From Bugula neritina (lineage: Eukaryota; Bryozoa; Gymnolaemata; Cheilostomatida; Bugulidae): a stretch of 60,000 bases of DNA. The DNA is taken from contig OZ037767.1 in assembly GCA_964035545.1 (NCBI GenBank), forward strand, positions 32,103,628-32,163,627, given 5' to 3'. A model generated the notes under the pieces. It was not told the DNA's origin, ran no database searches, and saw only the letters and a program-made list of their open reading frames with translations. Shown here in pieces: positions 12,001 through 20,988 of this stretch; within the stretch, counting starts at the first letter, position 1, and each line of letters starts with the position of its first letter. The position numbers and the translations under genes were made by a program.

Positions 12001-13119
12001 TGTACGTTAGTATACATGTATAATATGCAGAGTAGAGTGCAGTAACTATCTTTTACTCCCTTATATGGCAAGTATAGAAGACACTGTAGCTTATTTACAT
12101 AATTTACGTGTTACAGGCAAGCCTCTGCTGTCGTTCTTATTGGCACTGGGAATAGTCTTCTTTGCGTTTGCCCAGATGGCGTACCTGGTATACTGCAGAC
12201 TGTTAGTGAGCTTCAGTACATTCATGTCTGCTTCCACCACCCTCTTCACACTCATGCTGAGTAAGTTACTCTACTGATAGTCCAACGCCTTCGCTAATGT
12301 AACGGTCAGAACGTATCATGTCTTCTGTGATGTCATTTCCTGTTTGCAGATAAGTTTGACTACAAAGCCCTGGAAGAAGCCAACCAAGTCTTTGCTCCCA
12401 TTATTTTCTTCTCATTCACAATTCTGGTTTCATTTGTGCTGCTCAGCTTCATGATTACCATCATATTGGACGGATTCATGGAAGTAACGGTAAGTAAGTC
12501 TGTCTGTGTGTCTGTCTGTGTGTTTCTACTATTTGTCTGTCTCACCACACCTACAGTGTGATATGATGTCCCTGGTGTATATATCATGGTGTCTCACCAC
12601 ACTTACAGTGTGATATGATGTCCTTGTGTATATATCATGGTGTTTCACCACACTTACAGTGTGATATGATGTCTCTTGTGTATATATCATGGTGTCTCAC
12701 CATACTTACAGGAGGAACTGAAGCGTAAGGAGAATGAATATGAGATCGTAGACTTTATTGTCTCCAAGTTTAAGGGAGCCGTTGGACTTGGCAAAGGTCC
12801 AGACCTGCCTCCCATGAATAGAGAGACAGAAGGCATGGTTGAGGGTAAGTATAGCGAGAGAATGTGATTGGTTACAGTTACTTGGCTATTATTCAGTTGC
12901 TATGGCAACACATTTTGTATTCGCACACAGTAAAATCACGGTATAATTTGAACAGAAAATCACGCTGAGCTGATGGATCGATTTGAAGACTTTGAGGAAA
13001 TGTTCCGAGAATTCTGCTCAGATGAGACGCGTGGAGAAGAGCCCCTAGTTGCCAAGTACGAGAGGGAGATCCTACAGGCTAAGAAGAACGCTAAGAACAG
13101 AACCATCTACAGCACTTAG
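1..13119 (+). CDS. Polycystin-1-like receptor/channel protein, 5'-partial
   Basis: Multi-exon gene entering from the left edge. Exons: 85-227, 403-519, 774-969, 1389-1835, 2157-2330, 2520-2690, 3203-3353, 3740-3918, 4079-4318, 4831-4990, 5172-5351, 5510-5657, 5770-6003, 6189-7366, 7553-7685, 7805-7961, 8048-8262, 8465-8648, 8787-8952, 9337-9453, 9726-9845, 10367-10528, 10909-11072, 11225-11383, 11485-11596, 12117-12260, 12350-12489, 12712-12844, 12956-13119 (TAG). They join to 1,995 residues with no frame break; bases 1-20 may be the tail of an earlier exon (gtaagt at 21). Order: REJ-type region (PxxG..C.V.P motif near 870), coiled region, degenerate GPS (exons at 5770 and 6189), TM1, PLAT domain (about 6550-6930), then ten more membrane segments and a PKD-channel region with the extracellular polycystin (TOP) domain (8550-10530). 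Family members are membrane proteins that usually partner PKD2-type channels. The GPS lacks the HL-T/S cleavage triad and the pore lacks the PKD2 Leu-Gly-Asp filter. The family assignment is firm; the subtype (PKD1, PKD1L, PKDREJ) is not. Confidence 0.93.
228..345. repeat. gtgtactgagtgtaactgt donor-derived repeats, polycystin intron
   Basis: Exon 85-227 ends CAACTGA/gtgagtgtaa; the intron continues with about six 17-18 bp copies of actgagtgtaact, which repeat that junction. Confidence 0.88.
985..1330. repeat. 21-bp gttaccatagcaacataatg minisatellite, about 16 copies
   Basis: In the intron between exons 774-969 and 1389-1835; variants gtcacc and gttacc. Open frames on both strands are repeat artefacts. 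Confidence 0.94.
1846..2150. repeat. 23-bp ataatagttacataatacta minisatellite, 13 copies
   Basis: Almost uniform array in the intron between exons 1389-1835 and 2157-2330. Confidence 0.95.
2331..2485. repeat. 30-bp aaccaatcatacttgtgata repeat starting at a donor, 5 copies
   Basis: Begins at the donor itself (GAG/gtaaccaatc). Later copies read attaaccaatc, so the g of the donor is not kept. Confidence 0.92.
2691..3178. repeat. 27-bp gtacgtatcttcctatatag donor array grading into tatagtatg repeats
   Basis: Donor TTG/gtacgtatc of exon 2520-2690 is repeated four to five times as agtacgtatc, followed by about 380 bases of degenerate tatagta units. Confidence 0.92.
3362..3722. repeat. 23-bp ctagagctcagtgttattat minisatellite, about 16 copies
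   Basis: In the intron between exons 3203-3353 and 3740-3918; some copies are shortened to 16 bp. Confidence 0.94.
4341..4812. repeat. 23-bp gttgtgtgtagagagagtat minisatellite, about 21 copies
   Basis: In the intron between exons 4079-4318 and 4831-4990; 19-bp deletion variants recur. Confidence 0.95.
5063..5171. repeat. Acceptor-bearing gtgttatactgcag repeats, 4 copies
   Basis: The real acceptor gttatacttgcag/TGAAT of exon 5172-5351 is preceded by three similar copies (gttatactggcagtgag, gttataccctcagtgag, gttatactcgcagtgag). Confidence 0.9.
6189..7366 (+). other. Large exon: GPS end, TM1, PLAT domain, TM2-TM3
   Basis: This is the longest exon of the polycystin gene. It starts inside the GPS (Gly-Cys, then THCICNSVV). 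A hydrophobic segment follows (about 6415-6480). The PLAT/LH2 domain opens with YLYEVTIYTG, includes VWHDNSGKSPGWFF and ends near 6930 with SHLFFTRARKDL. Two more membrane segments lie at about 7034-7103 and 7150-7240. PLAT domains are lipid- and protein-binding beta-sandwiches placed in the first cytoplasmic loop of all polycystin-1 proteins, and this position matches. A basic cluster (WKKRCCSCCKRSRKKR) follows TM3. Confidence 0.92.
8994..9310. repeat. 18-bp acttgcagacgtattagt minisatellite, about 17 copies
   Basis: In the intron between exons 8787-8952 and 9337-9453. Each unit has a ttgcag that could act as a cryptic acceptor. Confidence 0.94.
9846..10350. repeat. 37-bp ttatcctgtgagatagtaca minisatellite, about 13 copies
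   Basis: In the intron between exons 9726-9845 and 10367-10528; variants tgtacaga and tgtacaca. Confidence 0.94.
10568..10866. repeat. 19-bp cagctggtgaggtcacaca minisatellite, 16 copies
   Basis: In the intron between exons 10367-10528 and 10909-11072. Units carry ctg/gtgaggt, a fair donor-like match. Confidence 0.94.
11073..11224 (+). other. GC-AG intron in the polycystin gene
   Basis: The exon ending at 11072 (TATTTCAAG) is followed by gcaagt, not gtaagt; the rest of the donor is consensus and the acceptor ttacag/AGC is normal. Phase 0 is kept across it. Confidence 0.85.
11622..11992. repeat. 21-bp ctctacatactctgtattac minisatellite, about 17 copies
   Basis: In the intron between exons 11485-11596 and 12117-12260; variants tacgta and tacata. 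Confidence 0.94.
12541..12711. repeat. 52-bp acceptor array, 3 copies
   Basis: Each unit ends ctcaccacacttacag. The last copy (ctcaccatacttacag/GAG) is the real acceptor of exon 12712-12844. Confidence 0.95.
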
Positions 13120-13927
13120 ACTGTGTCCCTTGTGCATACAGACTGCTCTACTATGACTATACATGTAATCACTTCACTATCTACCTGCTCATAAACCTTA
13201 TGTTTAGTTTAGCATTATCATAGTTTCCGGTTTTCAATGTATACAAGATAATCACTTTGGTAAAATGATTTTATAACTAAATGCTTGTAAACTTAAAACA
13301 AATGAAAAAAAAAATTGTTTTTAAAAACTCTAAATGCTTTCGATATATATTTCTGTGTGATTTTGACAACGCGTTCAACAAATTGTTTGGACAATAAAAT
13401 TCTGATATATATTATTATTTAAAAACCAGTTTACTATCTAATAGAATGAATGTTGTATGAAGTGTTGCAGGTTTCACTTGTTCAGAGATACACAACTCCA
13501 ACTGCTGACACTAAATATATATTTACAAAGAAGACTGAAATTTCAATGTGATAAAAGAAGACTGTACTGTACTATACTGAAACTTGAATATAAGAGATAC
13601 AAATCTATGCAGAATATAAAAACAAGAGAAGCCAACTCTAACTACTCTCTGATACTTATAGTCATAAGTGTGGAGTAGTGGAAATGCAAATATAAAATAT
13701 ATAATAATTAAATAAAACATTAAAATATTATTTGTAAAAATGCAAGCACTTAAATGCACAACTCTACCTGAGCTAATAAAAATTAGACTAATATAATATT
13801 ACTGCTAAGAGATTAAGGACAACTTGTGTTTGTTAGAAAAATAAAATTAACCGAAAAGTCTCATACGTTTGGTAAATATCCAGAACTACCGTCACAAGAA
13901 TAGCTGTCAGTATTTATAGCATAGTTC
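13120..13927. other. Convergent 3' intergenic region with a polyadenylation signal
   Basis: AT-rich sequence between the stop codons of the polycystin gene (plus) and the small membrane protein gene (minus). AATAAA at 13393-13398 is a plausible polyadenylation signal for the polycystin transcript, about 275 bases after its stop. I see no coding sequence here; the short ORFs are AT-rich chance frames. Confidence 0.6.
13393..13398 (+). terminator. Polyadenylation signal AATAAA, polycystin gene
   Basis: Canonical hexamer about 275 bases after the TAG at 13119, in a T-rich context. Confidence 0.55.
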
Positions 13928-15938
13928 TCATACTCCAACTACTGACTCATAGGACGGGGGCGGTCCCAGGTCCCCCGTAGCAACAACTGGAGGAGCACTA
14001 GGCTGGACACTCTGTAATACAAACCAATATAACTTGCTTAGCGGTTGGAGAAACGCTGGCTACCTTTGACTACCGGCAACTATTAGTCACTACCAGTTAC
14101 CATTAGTCACTATTAGTTACTATTAGTCACTATCAGTTACTATTAGTCACTAGCAGTTACTATTAGTCACTATCAGTTACTATTAGTCACTATCAGTTAC
14201 TATTAGTCACTATTAATTATTATTAGTCACTATCAGTTACTATTAGTCACTATCAGTTACTATTAGTCACTATTAGTTATTATTAGTCACTATCAGTTAC
14301 TATTAGTCACTATCAGTTACTATTAGTCACTATTAGTTATTATTAGTCACTATCAGTTACTATTAGTCACTACCAGTTACTATTAGTAACTGGTAGTTAC
14401 CATTAGTAATTACTTGTACCTCATAACTTATGAGAAACAAATTACCTGCCGCGGTGAAGATGCTGTGGGTGCTGCCACCTGGTAGCGATATGAGTACGGA
14501 TCTGGTCGAGCATATCTCGATTCTCTCTCAGCGTCTGCAATATGACAAGTCTGACATATATATGACAAGTCGGGTATATATATGACAAGTCTGGTATACA
14601 TATATATGACAAGTCTGGTATATATATGATCTCGTAGACTAAGTATCATTAGACTAGCTACTAGTAAATAATAATGCAGTGTGAAGTTACCTCCCCTGCT
14701 AACAGCTTGTCGTCTGCATTGAGCACAGCGAGCCACTCCAACTGCAGCTCCAACAATCACAACGATCCCGAGTGGTATGATAGTACCAATTCTACAAGAC
14801 ATGTACTCTACAGGATATGAACAACCTGATTACATAACATCCATGAATTGCGTAAGTTTTATGAATATTTCAGTATCCAAAACAACTGTTGTGTATGACT
14901 TACACAGCAGAAACTGTAACGCGAGTGGCTACAGTGTTAGGGGGAACGACTCCTGGTGTTGTAGTAATGACCCACCATGGTAGTTGACTAGTGGAGGTGG
15001 AACTAAGAGTAGTGGTGGTGTTGCTAACCGCAGCGTTACCTTCTCCACAACTGTAGGTCGGTATTGCATTGGCATCATACCAAACAGAGCATGTCTCGTC
15101 ATCTGTGTAGGTTATACATTTCAGCACAACCTTGCCAGACAAATAAGTACACTCATAGGTCTTTGGGCTCACGGAGAGTGCTACTACAACAACCAGTACA
15201 AATATCAAAGATAAGTTACTAGCAAGTACCTAAATCAGTTTTCTAGAGCTTCAGATAGTGAAGAACCAAACAAACTATTCGTGCTCACAGATATATCAGG
15301 GGAAGAGCTAATGTTATTTAGCATTAGTGACAGGAGCTTTTGGGTGAAAGCTTCTTGGCAATAACCTGTTGACTGTTAGCTATCAATGTTATAGTATGAG
15401 TCAGTGCAGCTAAAGAAGTGAAGGAGAAAAGTTAGCTGTATTCACTTCTCTTATTGTTTTTTCTTTTGTATGAAAATGTACATAACTTTCCCTTTATTGA
15501 CAAAATAATTGTAAGTATTATATATGTTATTTTTTATTTTTATATGTGTGAAAGTTCTCTAAACTATAGCGTAAATTAAACCAGATTATTTATACTTTTA
15601 GGTTACAGTTTCATATATGAAACTGTAGACTGTTGACAATAACCAATAATTTGAGTGTCCATGCAGCATCTGTGCTCAAAGTATAGACATCCATACCATA
15701 CTGATACAGCATCTTGCTGATACAGTGTAAGTGTCAATTGTAAACAAATTTATAACCATGATACAGGGTATGCATATCACTATGAGTATAAGTATTACTT
15801 TTAGCTAAGTTTAGTTTACTTACCCTGATTGATGTGTAGTGTAATAATGAAAAGGAAGAACAAGGTTTTCCATCCCCTTTGTTTGTTATTTAGTGATTTC
15901 AGATAAACGTTGAAATATCCATAAAGGTGATTTTGCAT
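13928..15938 (-). CDS. Small single-pass membrane protein with a PPxY tail (Shisa/CYYR1-like organisation)
   Basis: Five exons on the minus strand, each with consensus borders and matching phase: 15938-15824, 15183-14904, 14791-14691, 14534-14446, 14011-13928 (TGA). Together they make 669 bases, 222 aa. Residues about 24-45 form a signal peptide core (WKTLFFLFIITLHIN). The ectodomain has four cysteines (ECTYL, LKCITY, ETCSVW, YSCGEG), then a Ser/Thr-rich stalk with N-glycosylation sites. A membrane segment (IGTIIPLGIVVIVGAAVGV) is followed by CAQCRRQ and a Tyr/Pro-rich cytoplasmic tail ending in GPPPSYESVVGV. PPSY fits the PPxY motif bound by WW domains, for instance of NEDD4-type ubiquitin ligases. 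The same layout is known from Shisa, CYYR1 and VOPP1/WBP1-type adaptors; membership in one of these is inference. The exon 1 link rests on phase and a good donor only. The exon 2 acceptor at 15183 was chosen because it keeps frame with exon 1. Confidence 0.75.
14070..14415. repeat. 20-bp minisatellite in the last intron of the small membrane protein gene
   Basis: About 17 copies of a unit like tattagtcactatcagttac. Two variants (cagttac and tagttat endings) alternate in a regular 60-bp higher-order pattern between about 14200 and 14360. Confidence 0.9.
14540..14632. repeat. Short atgacaagtctggtatat repeats, about 4 copies
   Basis: Imperfect tandem units of about 18-26 bp in the intron between 14534 and 14691, adjacent to the acceptor of the 14534-14446 exon (minus strand). 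Confidence 0.75.
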
Positions 15939-16789
15939 ACCTTGTAAAATGGAAAATATCCCAAGTACGTAGTGTCAATCACTCAAAGTCAATGTAGTCA
16001 GTAACTGTAAGTTGATCAGTAACTATAAGTATAAGCAACAGTTACTGTCAGTGTGAGTGTCACTGTCAGTACTTAAAAGTGTAACTTGAGGCTAAAATTT
16101 AAATTTAAAGTTCGATAGTAATCGAGGCTAATAGTAATACTATTAGTATTACTAATAGTAATAGACACTCACACAGTAATACTAATACCAATAGTAATAG
16201 TTATACTTATAGTATAACTGTATAAGTATTACTAGTACTAGGTCTAGTGGACTACAATTACAAATAGTTTGACTGGTGCGTTTGTTATGCGACTAGGCTG
16301 TAGCAGTGACACTGACAGTCAGAAGTTTTCGATTTCTCCAAGTCTATGAATATCAATATGAGGTAAAAATTATAACCAGCTTTGCCAAAATAGAAGGAAA
16401 TACTGAGAGTAATAGTTACATAGTTACGTCAGGCATGGCAATGTTGCGGAGTATTGAGAACTTTGGTCTACATTTTTATTACTGGGTGGTACAAAAAGCC
16501 GCTCTAACAGCATGTGAATATGAAATGGGTTCTAATACTAGTTAAAATCAATGAACTCAATAATTATTAACTGGAATGGGTACGATTGTACTTTGTAATG
16601 TAACCTCGTTGCCGATTGGCTTTGTGAGCCCGAGCATGCTCTTTTTCTAGCGGGAGAAAATAGAGCCGGTCGTCCATCATTTCGATTGAGTGAATCTCAC
16701 TTTTAAACTTTGTTTTTTGTCCTGCTTTATATCTGAAGCGACTATATTTTTATTTAATTGTGTTTTCTATCACCTCTACTTCGTTAAAC
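15939..16789. other. Intergenic region, no gene seen
   Basis: AT-rich sequence with scattered taatagtaat-type simple motifs (about 16120-16240). A 79-codon ORF at 16306-16545 shows no domain, no codon bias and no splice context. The stretch 16590-16700 is less AT-rich and may hold the promoter of the THAP-containing gene at 16790. Confidence 0.4.
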
Positions 16790-17540
16790 ATGTCAAATTC
16801 TCCGTATCCTAAGCAAACTAAGGGTCAAAGAAGCAAGACCACTGAGTCTCAGTGTTATGCATACAATTGCCGCAACTACCAGTACAGCAGTTACATGGAG
16901 ACAAAAAAAATCTCTTTTCACAAGTAAGTATATGGCTTTAGTTACAACAATCAGTAAAAGTAATACATGAACTAGCGCAACAGTAGGCTTAATAGTTGTG
17001 GTAGCGGTGCTGCTGCCTACTAGTAGTACTAGTAGTAGTGCTAGTAGTACTAGTACTCTACTACTAGTACTAGTACTACTACTGTCTACTACTACTAGTA
17101 GTAGTAGTAGTAGTAATACTAATACTAATAGCTAAGGCTAATGGCTAATGTTATACTTACAGTATCAGTATGATGGTACTACTACTACTACTAGCCTACT
17201 GCTACTACTACTACTAGCCTACTAGTACTACTACTACTAGCCTACTGCTACTACTAGTACTAGCCTACTGCTACTACTACTACTAGCCTACTGCTACTAC
17301 TAGCCTACTGCTACTACTACTACTAGCCTACTGCTACTACTAGCCTACTGCTACTACTACTACTAGCCTACTGCTACTACCACTACTAGCCTACTGCTAC
17401 TACTACTACTAGCCTACTGCTACTACCACTACTACCACTACTAGCCTACTGCTACTACTACTACTACTAGCCTACTGCTACTACTACTACTACTACTAGC
17501 CTACTAGCCTACTGCTACTACTACTACTACTACTACTAGC

Positions 17541-17579
<39 letters not shown>

Positions 17580-19037
17580 GCCTACTGCTACTACTACTAC
17601 TAGCCTACTACTACTACTAGCCTACTGCTACTACTACTACTAGCCTACTGCTACTACTACTACTAGCCTACTGCTACTACTACTACTAGCCTACTACTAC
17701 TACTAGCCTACTGCTACTACTACTACTAGCCTACTGCTACTACTACTACTACTAGCCTACTGCTACTACTACTACTAGTAGAGCGCTACTTTGGCAATGC
17801 AGTTATGATTGAGTGTTGAACTAATATCTTTATTGTGTCATCTACTCAGGTGTCTCTTGCTACCCAGTTGCTGTCAGCTTCAGTGGCTGACTCACTAGAT
17901 ACGCTGAAACAGTTGGGACTCTCTAAATTCCAGCAGTGTGATGCTACCATCAACTTCATTAGGGTTTGTTACAGCTTTTGGTTTTATTTCTTTAAAATAC
18001 TGTAACTGCAATCGTCCCATGTTCTGCTGATATTACTTTTTCTGTAGCGAGTTGATCGGTTGTTTGACATCCTGAATAGTCGATCAGCAATAGCTAAAGG
18101 CTACAAGCAGCCTTTACATCTAAATGGTATCAGTGTCATCACTCCTTTTCTGAAAGATACACGGCAATATTTGCTAGGCCTAAAGAATAATGAAGGGATA
18201 CCTCTGTACAAGACCAAAAGGTAAATCTCCTATTACCATAGAAAGTGTTACTTGCTTATATTTCAGATCTAATATGTGCCTGTCCCTATTTGTGTTATTT
18301 GCAGACATGTTTGTATTACTGGACTTGTATGTGCCATTGACACAGTATTTGGGTTGGTGGAGAAACTGTTGGTGCTCGACTATCTGCTAATGTATAAATT
18401 TTCGCAAGACCATTTAGAGCTATGCATGAAGCCCAGTCTGCATGCACTTATGTTAACATGTTCATTTGTTCTCTTACTCTCTTATCTCTTTCCTTCAGGT
18501 GTTCGGTTTTTCACTTTGCTTTGATAGGGGCAACTAAGATGGTCGGTTGGACCAACTGTGTTGAAAAGTGAATTTTTTTGCTTGAGCTTAGCGGTTAAAA
18601 TGCATGCAATATGAAGTATATTTTATTAACTTTTGAATACCAAGAGACAAAGATAATGAATTTTCAAAAATTTCCAAAACTGTGGTGTCAAAGCAATTGT
18701 GCATTTTTTAATTAAATGACTTTTTTGGCTTAATTGCATGCAAGGTTTTGCTTGTGTTCTAAAAAACATCATTTTTTCTGGGTAAACATAATCCAATCAT
18801 TAATTGTGAACAGGCAATTGATGTCCAAGCATTTTTTTAATATCTGTTCTAGGTGGATGGAATAATAACGCATCTGTAACTGGCTTTCAGTCTATCTTTA
18901 GAAAATTGGTGACCCGATGTGGTGTACATCCAGGCAACTCAGGAAATTCTAAGCCATTAGATAGCACAACTGCTATTCATGGAGACATCATTAGGCATCG
19001 AAAATCATCATTTCTCCCTTTTAAATTTACTCATTGA
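16790..19037 (+). pseudogene. P-element/THAP9-like DNA transposase remnant with its middle missing
   Basis: Exon A (16790-16923) starts a THAP zinc finger: CYAYNC spacing, N after the second Cys, then SFHK just before a gtaagt donor, as in the SFH(R/K)FP of THAP domains. After a CTA-repeat block come 17850-17963, 18048-18220 and a part from 18305, which read in one phase: VSLATQLLSASVADSL, ATINFIR, RVDRLFDILNSRS, GYKQPL, YLLMYKFSQDHLELC. Exon 18853-19037 adds GGWNNNASVTGFQSIFRKL and ends in TGA. These are hallmarks of the GTP-binding-insertion and C-terminal half of P-superfamily/THAP9 transposases. The rest of the THAP finger and the N-terminal RNase H domain, normally some 300 residues, are absent. 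Joining exon A directly to 17850 shifts the frame to an early stop. The join between about 18430 and 18853 is unclear. I call it a dead, internally deleted copy; an undetected short exon cannot be excluded. No terminal inverted repeats were recognised. Confidence 0.8.
17020..17782. repeat. CTA-trinucleotide block with agcctactgctactacta units
   Basis: Pure and interrupted CTA runs with an interspersed 21-24 bp unit beginning agcctactg, about 25 copies. It fills the place where the missing middle of the transposase remnant should lie. Confidence 0.9.
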
Positions 19038-20988
19038 AGTATATTATGACTTATTTCAGCACCACATTGCTAAACTAACAAATATTGCTATGCACAAACT
19101 AAATTTCAGGCAATGTAGCAACAAAAGTGTACTGTTTACGGCCAGTAATAAGGATGTGGGTAATTAATCGTTTAGAAGTTATTACAACAGTATTTATATT
19201 ATAACATTAGATGATAACAAATATTGTTATTGCAATATAATATTATTTTTTGTTTATTCTGTAATTCTATTTTAATCACTTATTGCTTTCAGATTAGCAC
19301 TTGAAAACAGAATTTAAAACTTTGAAAGGTTTAAGGAAATCTGTTACTTGCCTGTGTTGTAAAGCTGTGTCTTACCACCGGTTTTTTTATATTATTTATA
19401 AACTTTTATACTTGTTATCCTTACTGCCAGTGTTCATGTACTAAGGCTGAAATTTGCTTTGCTGTTGCTTTTCATTTAATTTTGACTAATGTGTTGATCT
19501 AATCAATAAATATGTAATGCATTTGTTAGGTTATTAAAGTTATTATCATATGTACTTGAGGTACATGCTTCATAAAATGATAATTAGTCATGAAATTACA
19601 AATACCAAAAGTAAAATAAACAAAATAATTGGTTCCTGCTTCACATTGCTGAATTTTCATTATTTTTTAGCATTTACCTCAATTTATAAGCTCTAATAGC
19701 TTGCATTTATAATGGATTTTACTACTACTGCGTGCAAAACAAGTAGGCGTGGTTAAGTTTTCCATGTTAAGGCGGAGCTAAATTATTTGGCCACGCTAAA
19801 ACGTCCTTGGCCTCTCCAGGTCTATTCCAGCTCAGTGGTTAAAATGAGCAACAAATTGCACAACCTGTTGCACACTTGCACTCATTGATGAAATGAGGAT
19901 GTTAGATCTTCATCTTGGCATTCCAATAAACTAGCACATGTTGATGATGGAGCTTGTGGTCGTTACCCAACATTTATTATTATTATCACATCAGCAATAT
20001 TATGGTTAGGACTGGCCTTTTACATTTCAACTAAGGATGAAATCTTCCATAAACAACAAAAAATAATGTTAAATTTAAAATGCTAACATGATGTCCATCC
20101 ACATCTGGCTTCAGTAGTGAAAAAAAATTTAATGGTCCAAGTTCTGCTATTTTCCTTACTGACATCTTTTGATTTGTAGCGTCTATTAATAAAAGCATTA
20201 TAACGTAGAGTGGAATTTTAATTCAATTTGAAACTTTCAGTTTATTGTAAAATCAATTAGCAGCAAAATATTTTTGTATAAGAAGTTGTCTTTACCCACA
20301 TAGGTAGTTAAAGAGAATGCAACTCTAAAGTGTAATGCAATAGTCAACAATTTCGTGCCTTCACAGTTGTGTAGACATGTAGTGTAACAAGAAAAGTCCT
20401 TTTGCTTAGAAGTATTGATAATACAATGTATGAAAGGAATATACACATTGTAAAGCTACGGTTGCTGTGGCAACGCCGTTCAGTCAATAATCAACAAAAA
20501 TCAATTAAAGGCCAATAATTAAAAATTATTTATTACTTGCAAAAACAGCAAACATTTATCACTAGATCAAATAGTAATATAGTGATGAAAAAGCATACAA
20601 ACTATAAACATTATCTCTCCTTAGAGTCCAATTAAACATTATACTTGGTAATAAAAGTGTAAAAACTATTATTATGCAGGAAGCTGAAATCAGCTTCAAC
20701 ACATGGAATGCTGCCAGGAAAATGTAAGCATATAATAAAATGTACACGTTGAGTGTTAGAAAGTAAGTTTCCCAGCAAAGTACTGACAACTCTGAGTATC
20801 GTTTTATCAAATTAATATATTTATTACAAAATATTACATCCAACTTGTCAGTATAGGCTATTGAATCTATAATTGCTTATTGTTTGAGGACCGAAGATGG
20901 TAAGAATGTATATAGCAGAGAGAGCTCACGTAGACAGACAGGGAATACAACTCCTGAGAGAGACACAATAAGCAGACAAACAGACAGA
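19038..20988. other. AT-rich intergenic region downstream of the transposase remnant and of SCAI
   Basis: No convincing coding sequence on either strand. AATAAA at 19505-19510 could serve the transposase remnant. On the minus strand, AATAAA complements at 20820-20825 and 20529-20534 are plausible polyadenylation signals for SCAI, the first about 165 bases past its stop codon. A short imperfect inverted pair (aggcgtgg near 19745, ccacgc near 19791) has no further support as an element end. Confidence 0.5.
20820..20825 (-). terminator. Polyadenylation signal AATAAA, SCAI
   Basis: Canonical hexamer on the minus strand about 165 bases past the SCAI stop codon. Confidence 0.5.

Larger units (their letters stand above)
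8465..12489 (+). other. PKD-channel region (TOP domain and last six membrane segments)
   Basis: Exons from 8465 to 12489 encode TM6 (EIFLYVIFVNLLMMVSYGN), a long cysteine-bearing extracellular loop of the polycystin type (FWAYCNQTLLPTLW, then ECGMPMYRYTKECN, YPGWIPV, YEGPYPGWFW), and five further membrane segments. The last pore-lining segment carries LEEANQVFAPIIFFSF, which aligns with the EEANRVLGP stretch of PKD2. Where PKD2 has Leu-Gly-Asp in the selectivity filter, the join of exons 12117-12260 and 12350-12489 reads Leu-Asn-Lys. Loss of the acidic filter residue is typical of polycystin-1 type subunits (family knowledge). Confidence 0.85.

Noticed and set aside
15184-15235. Small membrane gene exon 2 beginning at the acceptor near 15230
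   Set aside because: It needs phase 0, which the upstream ATG exon (phase 1) does not give. The acceptor at 15184, with the exon starting at 15183, matches phase and places the signal peptide sensibly.
16306-16545. 79-codon ORF as a small gene
   Set aside because: It has no domain, signal or splice context, and its composition equals the flanks.
19738-19800. Inverted pair aggcgtgg/ccacgc as a transposon end
   Set aside because: Too short, with no matching partner found upstream of the transposase remnant.
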